From: a virus
IMG/VR virus record: IMGVR_UViG_3300017726_000019
Span: 1-38,201 of that record
DNA: 38,201 bases
Direction: 5' to 3' (one strand)
Shown here: piece by piece, positions 1-7,859 of the stretch
Layout: the number at the start of each line of letters is the position of its first letter
Position numbering within the stretch: position 1 is the stretch's first letter
Notes under the pieces: model-generated
What the model saw: the letters and a program-made list of their open reading frames with translations, nothing else
Databases searched by the model: none
Told to the model about the DNA's origin: nothing
Program-made: the position numbers and the translations under genes

Positions 1-1169
1 AGTTGTTCAAGTTCCTCAGTGCTAATAAGGGCAAACATAAGATCAGCAGTAGCAGGGAGACCAAAGGACTCACTAGTGTCAGTAAGGTCAACGTCAGAGC
101 TACCATAACCAGAACGAGTGGTCTGGGTGGCAGATACGATAGGGACCGAGGCTTCGCAAGCCAACCCTCTAAGCTCTTCTGCAATAGACTTAATATATGA
201 ATATGAATTGATAGAACCACCTTGGCGATATCTGCTGGAAGCACATATATTAAGGTAATCAATGAAAATAATATCAGGTCTAAATGATTTCTTAAGTGCA
301 AGTTCATTAAGAAGTGCTCTAAAATGTCCACTATGTGCAGATGCTGTAGGGTATTCTTTAATTATAAGTTGACCTTGAGTTTTTTGTGCAAGTTTTGTCA
401 CCTTATCCTCAAACATCACTTTAGGAAGGTTACTTATCTCCTGAATTGGTACGTTGAGAAGGTTTGCATCGATACGTTCAGCAATCTTTTCTTCAGCCAT
501 CTCCATCGTAATATACAGAACATTCTTATTCTGCAGTAAACAAGCAGAGGCAACATGACACATAAACAGAGACTTACCGACACCTGTTCCTGCTAGTGCA
601 ATGTTAAGGGTCTTATTAGGAAGACCACCTTTTGTAATTTTATCAAAGTATTCAAGATCAAATGGAATTTTATCTTCTTTCCGATTATATGACTCAAATC
701 TTTCTTCATAGTCTTGGAGATAATCATGACCCACATGATTATCAAAGCTTACACCAAGAGCATCTGAGAGGATACTAGGAATAGCATCACGATTCTGTTT
801 CTCATCATTACCATCCGCAATATGAATAGATTCCATAAGTGCCAAATAAATGGCACGATCACGACACCACTTCTCAGTAGTATTAATCAACCACTCAAAC
901 TCACTCGAAGAATCTTCAAGTGATTGAACAAGAGATATAATATCTTTGAATGATGTGTCAGTAACATCCTTTCGATTTTCAATTTCAATACAAAGAATTT
1001 CTTTACTAGCAAGTTTATTATACTCATTAATAAATTTTGAAATCTCTTCAAACACAATTTGTTCAGAGGATTCTTCAAAATATTCCCTTTTTAAAAAAGG
1101 AAGAACTTTCCTTGCATATTCTTCATTGTTTAATAGATTCTTCAGAATCAGAATTTCCACCTTGTCCAT
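1..1169 (-). CDS. 41: Replicative DNA helicase gp41 (DnaB-like), 3' end cut by window
   Basis: This is the T4 gp41-type hexameric 5'-3' helicase that unwinds DNA at the fork and works with the primase. I read the frame directly from the complement. It starts MDKVEILILKNLL at 1169 and keeps 389 codons before the left edge; T4 gp41 is about 475 aa, so the C-terminus is missing. The Walker A motif AGTGVGKS lies at residues about 193-200. It is followed by ITMEMAEE and by IIFIDYLNIC (Walker B), and GLPATADLMFA sits close to the edge, all closely matching T4 gp41. The start overlaps the upstream oxygenase gene by 47 nt, which suggests translational coupling. A nearer ATG at 1126 is in another frame and stops after 11 codons. 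Confidence 0.95.
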   Translation of the reverse strand, partial: MDKVEILILKNLLNNEEYARKVLPFLKREYFEESSEQIVFEEISKFINEYNKLASKEILCIEIENRKDVTDTSFKDIISLVQSLEDSSSEFEWLINTTEKWCRDRAIYLALMESIHIADGNDEKQNRDAIPSILSDALGVSFDNHVGHDYLQDYEERFESYNRKEDKIPFDLEYFDKITKGGLPNKTLNIALAGTGVGKSLFMCHVASACLLQNKNVLYITMEMAEEKIAERIDANLLNVPIQEISNLPKVMFEDKVTKLAQKTQGQLIIKEYPTASAHSGHFRALLNELALKKSFRPDIIFIDYLNICASSRYRQGGSINSYSYIKSIAEELRGLACEASVPIVSATQTTRSGYGSSDVDLTDTSESFGLPATADLMFALISTEELEQ

Positions 1170-1845
1170 AACTAAACTCAAATGATATGCTAATTCGTTT
1201 GCGGTCTTTTTCTTTAAATGGGGTTACTGTATGAACCAAGTAAGTTGGAAACAGAACAAGTAAACCAGCAGTTGGATAAAGATGCATGGCACTTACAGTA
1301 TGCCATTCATCCCGAACAGGATTTAAATGAATCCTTTTACCATGGCAAGGATCAAAGAAAGCAAGTGATCCTCCCATCTTACCATCACATGCGTGAGGTT
1401 GCAACCAAACAGATTCCTCTCGATAGTTATAAAAGGTTTTTTCACCTTCTATCCATCCTATAGGATAGTATACTGCAGCAAGAGAAGAAAGATTATGTTG
1501 ATGTGGGAAGTTGACATCACCAGGTCCATTTATATTTGCCCATAATCCAGAGCACTCTAGTTCAGGTTCCCAACCAAAGTTCTCACAATAGTTATTAGCA
1601 CAACCTCTAACAAGACTAGAAAGATCACGAAAACTTTCATAATCATTCTCAATACCACTTCTACTATGCCAACCACCAAAGTTACTTTGAACAACACCTT
1701 CAGGGTCTTTTTTAACTTCAGTAGAAATATCATTCACTAAGTTTTGGTTCATCTCATGAACCTCTTCAGTGAAATTTAATGTAAGAAGTGGAGTAGAAAA
1801 AAGTCCATGCTCGGCTGGAAATATTTCTACTGCCTTAGTTTCCAT
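1123..1845 (-). CDS. 2OG-Fe(II) oxygenase-like protein (copy 1)
   Basis: Predicted double-stranded beta-helix dioxygenase of the phage 2-oxoglutarate/Fe(II) type, 240 aa. Visible motifs are a proximal PHQHN, then AAVYYP, and a distal PTYLVHTVTPF followed by RKRISISFEF, where the His would bind iron and the Arg 2-oxoglutarate. The substrate is unknown. I chose the ATG at 1845 (METKAVEIF) because AAGGAG lies about 10 nt upstream; an in-frame ATG at 1875 would add 10 residues and overlap uvsX further. The gene sits between uvsX and gp41, overlapping both, in a replication operon. The His-x-His arrangement in place of the usual HxD leaves the metal ligands uncertain. Confidence 0.75.
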   Translation of the reverse strand: METKAVEIFPAEHGLFSTPLLTLNFTEEVHEMNQNLVNDISTEVKKDPEGVVQSNFGGWHSRSGIENDYESFRDLSSLVRGCANNYCENFGWEPELECSGLWANINGPGDVNFPHQHNLSSLAAVYYPIGWIEGEKTFYNYREESVWLQPHACDGKMGGSLAFFDPCHGKRIHLNPVRDEWHTVSAMHLYPTAGLLVLFPTYLVHTVTPFKEKDRKRISISFEFSYGQGGNSDSEESIKQ

Positions 1846-2839
1846 AACTAAATTGCTCCTTCGCAATACCATCAAGTTTCTGCATTACTTCTGGTGTGAA
1901 GTACTCCTCAGGATCTTTTAAGATTGCTTTGGCATAAATCTTTTTACCATTCATCTCATAACGACCTGCAACATTTTTCCAGAGACCTCCCAGTTCACCC
2001 AACTCAAGTAAACCAAAGTATCGATCGAGACCACGCTCATCGTAATAAAGACGCACCGTAACATCCTGATTCTCCTTACTTAAACGTGACTTAGCAGTCT
2101 TTGCCTTGATAAGATTTCCAATGACTTCTGTTCCATCCTTTTCTTTCTTTTTGCTGAGATGGATAATTGAAGAAGCAGCATACTTGAGTCCACTACCTCC
2201 TCCCATTTCTTTAGTTGGAACATAAGAACCGATGACATCATAAGTGTGATTAGTAACAATCATTGGAATGTTTGCTTGACCCAACTTGAGTGTAAGCATA
2301 CGGAAAGCACCTTTGATAAGTTGAGATTTCGTCATATCACGAACCTGCTTATCATTCAGTGCGTCTGTAATCTCCTTCTCAGTCGATAGCATCCCTAAAG
2401 AGTCTAACACAAACATCAGTGGTTTGCGGTCTTCTACAGGATCTTTTAGGTATCGATCAACAATCTTGAGTGCCTTACTACGAAACTCCTCAATAGTAAC
2501 AACATTCATCACAACAGTACGTTGAAGATCTACCCCACGACTTGAGAGTAGAGACTTGTTAACAGCGGCTTCAGTGTCAAAATATATGCACATACCATCA
2601 GGATTATTATCCAAGAAATTTTGAACGACTGCCAAACTAAAGAAAGTTTTGCCAGTGCTAGACTCCCCAGCAATGGCAGTAATCTTATTCCCAGATACGC
2701 CACCAAATATGCTACCTGAAACCAATGCGTTAAAGATGTACGAACCTGTGTCCACGAAAGTTTCTGTTTCATCTATATCTGATGCAATTTGTGCATATTC
2801 ATTACCAATCTCCTTGACAATATCTTTTAAAAAATCCAT
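1835..2839 (-). CDS. uvsX: RecA-like recombinase UvsX
   Basis: Strand-exchange ATPase that coats ssDNA and drives recombination-dependent replication with UvsY and gp41. It is 334 aa (T4 UvsX is about 390). Walker A GESSTGKT is at residues 58-65. CIYFDTEAAVN and PLMFVLDSLGML follow as the catalytic Glu region and Walker B, and MIVTNHTYDV is the RecA-type sensor segment. AAGGAT lies 9 nt before the ATG. It follows an oxygenase gene after a gap of six bases and overlaps the next oxygenase by 11 nt, so it is in one operon with gp43 and gp41. Confidence 0.95.
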   Translation of the reverse strand: MDFLKDIVKEIGNEYAQIASDIDETETFVDTGSYIFNALVSGSIFGGVSGNKITAIAGESSTGKTFFSLAVVQNFLDNNPDGMCIYFDTEAAVNKSLLSSRGVDLQRTVVMNVVTIEEFRSKALKIVDRYLKDPVEDRKPLMFVLDSLGMLSTEKEITDALNDKQVRDMTKSQLIKGAFRMLTLKLGQANIPMIVTNHTYDVIGSYVPTKEMGGGSGLKYAASSIIHLSKKKEKDGTEVIGNLIKAKTAKSRLSKENQDVTVRLYYDERGLDRYFGLLELGELGGLWKNVAGRYEMNGKKIYAKAILKDPEEYFTPEVMQKLDGIAKEQFSYGN

Positions 2840-2845
2840 AGTAAT

Positions 2846-3592
2846 TTATCCTTGGGGTTCGTTTCCATTTAGTCTATCATAATATCCAGATTCTTTCACC
2901 ATATTAAAACTTAGAGATCTCCTCTCAGAATTAACTGGAAGTGGATATGTCATGTGAGATAACCAGGCCGGGAAAATGAGAACAGTTCCTTCCTCTTGGT
3001 CAGGAATATATTCATCATGAGAGAAATCAAAATTTCCTCCATTAATCAACTGAACTTGTCCACCAATTCTTCCCCTATTATCAATACCTTCACTTTCTTT
3101 ATTTTTTAAATTAACTTCACTCAATTCTTCGGGAATCTTTAAAACAACTATTCCAGCAATTTCGGATCCATGATCATGATATGGAGTATAGTCACCTTTA
3201 TAATATCTGTTTACCCAAACATCCGAATAAAGAATTTCATGAGATAATTTAAATGTTCCATCATGTCCTGGAGTAATAACAGAAAGTTTTACTGATGAAT
3301 GATTATGTGTTCCTTCTGTATTTTGAATATAGTAATTACCGAGAGTTTCAATAAACTCAGTAAACCCAATATCCTCAAGGAAATCTTTTTCAAAGTAAAC
3401 TACTTCAAGATCTCTAAGAAGTAAATTTGGAATGTTTCCCCTAGAAGAACAATACTTTCTCATCTCTTCAGGATCTGAGCATATATCATCCACTTTTTTA
3501 TTCAAAGCATCCATTATATTTTTTGGACAAGTTGTTTCTAAGACAAAAGGTCCAAATGGTTGATGTAATCTTACGGGTAATTTCATTGCCAA
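2846..3592 (-). CDS. 2OG-Fe(II) oxygenase-like protein (copy 2)
   Basis: A 248-aa protein with the layout of the phage 2-oxoglutarate/Fe(II) dioxygenase family. TPYHDHGSEIAGIVVLKIP holds the proximal metal-binding His/Asp, and GTVLIFPAWLSHMTYPLP followed by ERRSLSFNM gives the distal His and the Arg that would hold the co-substrate. The substrate is unknown. It overlaps the small gene upstream by 10 nt and lies 6 nt before uvsX. It is clearly divergent from the other four oxygenase-like proteins in this window, so it is unlikely to be a recent duplicate. Confidence 0.75.
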   Translation of the reverse strand: MAMKLPVRLHQPFGPFVLETTCPKNIMDALNKKVDDICSDPEEMRKYCSSRGNIPNLLLRDLEVVYFEKDFLEDIGFTEFIETLGNYYIQNTEGTHNHSSVKLSVITPGHDGTFKLSHEILYSDVWVNRYYKGDYTPYHDHGSEIAGIVVLKIPEELSEVNLKNKESEGIDNRGRIGGQVQLINGGNFDFSHDEYIPDQEEGTVLIFPAWLSHMTYPLPVNSERRSLSFNMVKESGYYDRLNGNEPQG

Positions 3593-3780
3593 CGTTTTGT
3601 TTTTAAATAATCAAGAATATCACTACGAAGATCCATCAGTTCATGATAACACTTTTGATTATGAGCACATTGACGAAGTGCTGGATCTGGTTTAATTACA
3701 GACTCAATGAAGATGTCGAGTCCTCTATTCCATTTGTCCTTCTTACATTCATTATCGTCTATGTTATTCTGGTCCTTCAT
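3583..3780 (-). CDS. Small conserved-position hypothetical protein, 65 aa
   Basis: I do not recognise this protein. It is short, charged and soluble, with a Lys/Asp/Asn-rich N-terminus, two cysteines near the middle (RQCAHNQKCYHEL) and a likely amphipathic helix at the C-terminus. It has no signal peptide or membrane segment. Its ATG overlaps the stop of gp43 by four bases (ATGA), and its end overlaps the next oxygenase gene by 10 nt. This tight coupling supports a real gene and argues for coordinated translation with the polymerase. Confidence 0.65.
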   Translation of the reverse strand: MKDQNNIDDNECKKDKWNRGLDIFIESVIKPDPALRQCAHNQKCYHELMDLRSDILDYLKTKRWQ

Positions 3781-6272
3781 ACAAAAAATAACTCCAAGTT
3801 TACTGTCTTTTCAATAGACCATCCAATAGAATCAAGAACAGTCTTAAGTGGATCTAAGAATGCTTTTTCAAATTGTAAGTCATAGTCTATATATTTGTCA
3901 ACTCCAAGTTCATTGGGAAAATCTTGAATGAAGGAGATTACATTCTCATGAATTGTATTTGGTTTTTTCAAATACAAGAATTTAATCTTTTCACCGTTAT
4001 TGATCAAAGAATATTTGTGATCAAGTTTATTCTTCTTGATGTAGTAATTGAATAGGAGTGATCCTCTTACATGAATCGGTGTTCCTTTAGAATAAATTGT
4101 TGAATGTGATTTGTACTTTTGAACGTCAGATACAGAACGAGGAAAAGCAATTTCTTCTGGTCTCATCTTTTTAAACTCTTCCCTAGACTTATCAATAAAG
4201 TTAATTACATCTTCTTCTGTACCATTCATCATCAGTTTAAGTCCGTCCTTAATCATCTTACGGCATGGTGCTGGAGTTGATGACTTGACTGCTTCAATGC
4301 CCATGATCTTGAGTTTGGGTTCTTCATAACGAACACCCTCACTATCCCATACATTAAGAATGTAACGTTTCTTGGCAGTCCAAATACCACGTTCAGCAAT
4401 ATTCTCTCTCTTCATTTGCATCTTTTGATCATATGCCGAAACGTAGTCCGCAAGGTTCTGGTAACAGGTGTCAATGTACGGTTCCAGTTTTTCTTCGCAG
4501 ATCTTATTAAGTATATCCACAATCCGTTCTTTGTTGCTAGACTTAGCAGCAAAAAATTTATCAACAACAGGTCCCATATTAAGATAGATAGAATCTGTGT
4601 CTGATGCAATGACGTAATCCTCCGATTCGGTTTGCAAAAGATTATTTAGATATTGATTCATCCTATTCTCAATCCATCGGATACTTACTTGTCCTGACAG
4701 GGTAATTGCCTCTGCATTGGCAAGTTTGTAGTACCTAAAATACTGATTACCGATAGCGCCATAAGCACTGTTAAGAGAGATCTTCTTAGCCATTTGGATA
4801 TTGTTACAACGTGCAATCTCTTTCTCCAATGCTTTAGTTGGTGTTTTTTCATATTCTTGCTTTGCCTTGAGCATCTTTTTCTTAAAGATCACACGGTCTC
4901 CGTACATCTTCTCCATGAGTTCTGGTAAGAACCCACGAACATCTTTACGATACATTGCACCATTGGCACAGACCGCATTATCTTTATATAACTCAAATGT
5001 TATTTCTTCATTAAGTATTCGATCAACGTTAACCGTTGGATGTTTTTCATCGAGTAACGTCTCTGGGGAGATATTGTACTGCATAATGAGATGAGGGTAC
5101 AGACTGTTAAGGTCAAAACTGACAACCCAATCATACTTTCCTGGAATCGGTTCCTTGACATATGCTCCTGCATATTTTTCATTTTTGCTGCCTCCAACCT
5201 TTGGAGGAATAACAATATTCCTCCTCTTTAGATAATTGTAAATGATAGCATCCCAAGTCCGTACTTGATAAAACACATCGTTATAATTCACCTTGGCTTC
5301 GTATGCCATAGTGATTGCGAGTTCAATAAGTTTCATCTTGCTTTCCAGTCGGTCAACAAGTTCAACGTCAATGATGTTGTACTCTACAAACTTCTGCCAA
5401 TTACCAGTATAGAAATCTTTGAACGTATCGAACTCAGAGTGATCAAGTTTCTTCTGTCCAAGTTCTACAGTAGCAATATGATCTAGACGGTATGACTCTT
5501 GTGCTTTATAAGTAAACTTCTTATAAAGATCCATATAATCCAGTTGAGAGATACCTCCAACATCATATGAGATCTGATCTCTACCCATAATCTTCAACTC
5601 ATTCCGAGTTACAAGACCCCAAGGTGAGAAACGTTTCATCTGCTTCTCACCCAAGACACGATCTAATCGTCCACAGATATATGGAATATCATATAGTTGG
5701 CAATTCCAACCAGTAATAACTTCAGGAGGATTTGCATCCCACCAATCTAAGAAGGTCTGAAGAACTCCACGTTCTGTACTACAGTGAAAATATTTGACAT
5801 TATTTTGCTTAACTTCAAAAGGTTTAACACCCCAAGTCAGAATTTCTTTTGTAGAATAATCTTGAACTGTGATACATAAAATTTCTTCCGAGCAAGAAAT
5901 TGGATCTGGAAATCCATACTCAGAAGAAACCTCAATATCAATTGTTGTAAGTTTAATTTTACTAATATCAAACTTTAGTTCTTCCTCGGGATACTTCTCG
6001 GAAATGTATTGGCAGATATACCGATCATTACCATAAATGGTAAACCCCTGAACATCTTCATACTTTTTGTAGAAATCCCTACAGTCACGAACTCCACCAG
6101 GTTTGATAGGTTCAACACAGTCACCTTCCAAAGTTTTATACTTAGTCTTAGTTTTAGAAGGAACAAAGAGAGTTGGTGAAAACTCTTCTTTGTACATAAC
6201 AGACTTACCATCCTCATAACCACGGAACAGAAACTTGTTCCCGATCATTTGAACATTGGTGTAGAAATTCAT
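3777..6272 (-). CDS. 43: DNA polymerase gp43 (family B)
   Basis: Replicative family-B polymerase with 3'-5' proofreading, 831 aa (T4 gp43 is 898). The exonuclease site is TTIDIEVSS with D112 and E114. The polymerase motifs are SFDLNSLYPHLI near residue 390 (motif A), KKISLNSAYGAIGN (motif B) and IASDTDSIYLN (motif C, catalytic DTD). The C-terminus ends in NLELFFV, which could be the clamp-binding tail that contacts gp45. The start codon lies 59 nt inside the end of the upstream UPF0489-like gene, a long overlap for this genome. Confidence 0.97.
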   Translation of the reverse strand: MNFYTNVQMIGNKFLFRGYEDGKSVMYKEEFSPTLFVPSKTKTKYKTLEGDCVEPIKPGGVRDCRDFYKKYEDVQGFTIYGNDRYICQYISEKYPEEELKFDISKIKLTTIDIEVSSEYGFPDPISCSEEILCITVQDYSTKEILTWGVKPFEVKQNNVKYFHCSTERGVLQTFLDWWDANPPEVITGWNCQLYDIPYICGRLDRVLGEKQMKRFSPWGLVTRNELKIMGRDQISYDVGGISQLDYMDLYKKFTYKAQESYRLDHIATVELGQKKLDHSEFDTFKDFYTGNWQKFVEYNIIDVELVDRLESKMKLIELAITMAYEAKVNYNDVFYQVRTWDAIIYNYLKRRNIVIPPKVGGSKNEKYAGAYVKEPIPGKYDWVVSFDLNSLYPHLIMQYNISPETLLDEKHPTVNVDRILNEEITFELYKDNAVCANGAMYRKDVRGFLPELMEKMYGDRVIFKKKMLKAKQEYEKTPTKALEKEIARCNNIQMAKKISLNSAYGAIGNQYFRYYKLANAEAITLSGQVSIRWIENRMNQYLNNLLQTESEDYVIASDTDSIYLNMGPVVDKFFAAKSSNKERIVDILNKICEEKLEPYIDTCYQNLADYVSAYDQKMQMKRENIAERGIWTAKKRYILNVWDSEGVRYEEPKLKIMGIEAVKSSTPAPCRKMIKDGLKLMMNGTEEDVINFIDKSREEFKKMRPEEIAFPRSVSDVQKYKSHSTIYSKGTPIHVRGSLLFNYYIKKNKLDHKYSLINNGEKIKFLYLKKPNTIHENVISFIQDFPNELGVDKYIDYDLQFEKAFLDPLKTVLDSIGWSIEKTVNLELFFV

Positions 6273-6981
6273 AACGATAGTCTATTTCAAATTTTTTTAG
6301 GAGAGCACTTCGATCATATTTCTGATCGTAAAATTGTTCATATGTATGTATCACCTTCTCAAATATATTCCAAAATTGTGGTGGAATATTATATGGGGAT
6401 AAGCATACGAAGATGTAGTCAAACTTTGGATTACATAATAGTGGTTTTTTATCCGTGACTTCATAGTCACAGTCTAGCACAGTTTTGAGATATGATTGCT
6501 TAGATTTGGAAATATTTCCACATATATGCTGGAGACTTTTTAATCTATTCTCTCTACACAACAATTCAATCCAGTTACCCTCATCACACGAATAGTTACT
6601 TTCTTTTCGAGCAGGTCCACCATCAGTATTAATTACATCATCATGAGTATCTACATTGATTAATTCTATATCATGACAATCTTTTAACTTGTACATAATA
6701 TTATCATGTTCATATCCAAATCCAACATCATTACACTGCGGTAAAGAAGTTAGATATAGATATTTTAAATATTTCAACTTATCAGCATCATACACAAAGT
6801 CTTGATACCTATAGTTGCTTTTTTTATTAATGTTTTTCCACCTTTCTACTGGATGATTTATAGTATCACTTTCTTCTACCAAATCTAATAGATCAAAAAA
6901 TTCATCACACTCACCATCAAATCCATAATTATTTGGTTGTGATGGAAAAATATAATCAAGATCAATACTTAGAACTCTCAT
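6214..6981 (-). CDS. UPF0489/arginase-fold-like protein
   Basis: A 255-aa protein starting MRVLSIDLDYIFPSQ. The DLDY start and a later INVDTHDD, then EGNWIELL, resemble the UPF0489 family. That family has an arginase/deacetylase-like fold, and some members act as peptide arginases. I infer a possible metal-dependent hydrolase with Asp/His ligands in the DTHDD segment; the substrate is unknown. Its ATG overlaps the stop of the LSm-like gene upstream (ATGA), and its 3' end overlaps gp43 by 59 nt. Family assignment rests on motif memory only. The C-terminal third (Phe/Tyr-rich, FDYIFVCLSPYNIPP) fits a globular enzyme. Confidence 0.5.
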   Translation of the reverse strand: MRVLSIDLDYIFPSQPNNYGFDGECDEFFDLLDLVEESDTINHPVERWKNINKKSNYRYQDFVYDADKLKYLKYLYLTSLPQCNDVGFGYEHDNIMYKLKDCHDIELINVDTHDDVINTDGGPARKESNYSCDEGNWIELLCRENRLKSLQHICGNISKSKQSYLKTVLDCDYEVTDKKPLLCNPKFDYIFVCLSPYNIPPQFWNIFEKVIHTYEQFYDQKYDRSALLKKFEIDYRYEFLHQCSNDREQVSVPWL

Positions 6982-7205
6982 CCCATCAATTCTTGATACT
7001 TTTCTAGTAAGGTGGGTTTTGGATCTACAAGTGTCAGAATTTTATCTGACGACATCATAAATTGGTTATTATTTGTAATGTCAATTAACCAGGGTTCTAG
7101 TGTTCCATCCGTTTGAATTACAAATGGTTCTGTCAATTTACAATCAGGTTCCCCAATGTCAGCACCAGTTTCCTCAATCTGACTAATCAGAAGAGTTCGG
7201 TCCAT
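6978..7205 (-). CDS. LSm-like small protein, divergent (copy C)
   Basis: A 75-aa protein starting MDRTLLISQIEETGADIG. It ends with EPWL, then DKILTLVDPKPTLLEKYQEL, the same C-terminal pattern (PW, hydrophobic strand, DP, conserved Tyr helix) as the three other short proteins at 7183-7557, 11841-12125 and 25247-25627. The frame stays open upstream to 7250, but the longer start would deepen the overlap with the neighbouring gene, so I prefer the ATG at 7205. No strong ribosome-binding site is seen, consistent with coupling to the gene just upstream, which it overlaps by 23 nt. The RNA-binding (Sm-fold) role is an inference. Confidence 0.6.
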   Translation of the reverse strand: MDRTLLISQIEETGADIGEPDCKLTEPFVIQTDGTLEPWLIDITNNNQFMMSSDKILTLVDPKPTLLEKYQELMG

Positions 7206-7557
7206 CAAAACCAAAATCTTGACTACTAATTTCTCCATAGTTCTCATCATCCTGAGATAAAATTTGTTCTTGATATGTATCTTTTAGTTTATCGATTGGA
7301 TCGACAAACGTCACAATCCAATCCATTGCAACTGGATAGATAGGTCCTTTTCCAAGTGGAACCCAAGGTTGAAGTGAAATGTCGAAAGTTACTTGTGGTC
7401 GGTTTTCGGGAACGTCAATATCCTTCATACGAACAATACAAGGTTTTTTGAAAAAGTATCCAACTACCTTAGTATTTTCACCTTCACCATGATGCATTTC
7501 TTTTACATCAGAAATAACTTCTTCACCAGATTTCAGTACAGCAAGTTTTACGGTCAT
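7183..7557 (-). CDS. LSm-like small protein (copy B)
   Basis: A 124-aa protein starting MTVKLAVLKSGEEVISDV, a pattern of strand, turn (SGEE) and strand that recalls the Sm fold. SLQPWVPLGKG and MDWIVTFVDPIDKLKDTYQE follow; these elements recur in three other proteins of the window. The acidic tail is unique to this copy. I chose the ATG at 7557 with TGAGGA upstream; a TTG at 7575 in frame is less likely. It is the first gene behind a perfect sigma70-type promoter (TTGACA, 17 bases, TATAAT) and so heads the operon that continues into gp43, uvsX and gp41. That position suggests an early regulatory protein. Confidence 0.7.
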   Translation of the reverse strand: MTVKLAVLKSGEEVISDVKEMHHGEGENTKVVGYFFKKPCIVRMKDIDVPENRPQVTFDISLQPWVPLGKGPIYPVAMDWIVTFVDPIDKLKDTYQEQILSQDDENYGEISSQDFGFDGPNSSD

Positions 7558-7578
7558 AGTTTTTAAAATCCTCAATTC

Positions 7579-7607
7579 ATTATAGCAATAAAAAGGGGAG
7601 GTGTCAA
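7579..7607 (-). promoter_or_regulatory. Consensus sigma70 promoter embedded in a terminator
   Basis: On the minus strand TTGACA (7607-7602) and TATAAT (7584-7579) are separated by exactly 17 bases, a perfect match to the bacterial housekeeping promoter. The expected start near 7572 gives a leader of about 16 nt before the ATG at 7557. The -35 box lies inside the hairpin of the terminator at 7590-7631, and the 3' arm plus T-tract forms the spacer. Confidence 0.85.
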
Positions 7608-7631
7608 CTGGATTTTGCCAGTTACCTCCCC
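7590..7631 (-). terminator. Rho-independent terminator overlapping a promoter
   Basis: An 8-bp arm pair (GGGGAGGT with ACCTCCCC) and an inner 6-bp arm pair (AACTGG with CCAGTT) form one long hairpin with a 3-base bulge. On the minus strand it is followed by TTTTT. It should end transcripts coming from hsp20 and the two microprotein genes just before the new promoter fires. Confidence 0.85.
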
Positions 7632-7665
7632 GTCTGCGACGACGATATTCATTTTTATTTAGTAT

Positions 7666-7740
7666 TTATTTTTTAGGTGTCATCCAATATGCTCCGAAAG
7701 ATGTTGCTGAGATTGCTGCGATGATTGCTAGAATTTCCAT
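7666..7740 (-). CDS. Hydrophobic microprotein, 24 aa
   Basis: A 24-codon open frame, MEILAIIAAISATSFGAYW then a polar MTPKK tail. It would form a single membrane helix with a short positive C-terminus. No function is recognised. It follows the 27-aa hydrophobic frame at 7754-7837 after 13 nt and ends 35 nt before the terminator, so the two would share one short transcript. There is no clear ribosome-binding site, which weakens the call. It could be a phage membrane peptide acting on the host envelope or photosynthetic membranes, but nothing in the sequence decides this. Confidence 0.45.
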   Translation of the reverse strand: MEILAIIAAISATSFGAYWMTPKK

Positions 7741-7753
7741 TTGTCAGGATGTG

Positions 7754-7837
7754 TCATGATAGAAGGTTTGCAATTGGTCCACCAATAAAAAGAGTCATTA
7801 GTGTTCCAAGTGTTAGGGTAGTCATGGTGAAGTTCAT
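7754..7837 (-). CDS. Hydrophobic microprotein, 27 aa
   Basis: A 27-codon open frame starting MNFTMTTLTLGTLMTLFIGG and ending PIANLLS. It is almost entirely hydrophobic or small residues and would span a membrane once. TGGAG lies 6 nt before the ATG, a good ribosome-binding site and the main support for expression. A TATAAT with three phased repeats sits 30-70 nt upstream. Known short phage or photosystem peptides have this size and composition, but I cannot match it to any of them. Confidence 0.5.
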   Translation of the reverse strand: MNFTMTTLTLGTLMTLFIGGPIANLLS

Positions 7838-7859
7838 GTATTCTCCATCAGATTACATA

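Noticed and set aside
1090-1126. ATG at 1126 overlapping the oxygenase stop as the start of gp41
   Set aside because: That frame stops after 11 codons. The helicase frame runs through to the ATG at 1169, whose N-terminus matches T4 gp41.
7655-7672. AATAAATA and CTAAATAA near the end of the 24-aa frame as late promoters
   Set aside because: They lie just upstream of a terminator with no gene start between, and the region is very AT-rich; probably chance.
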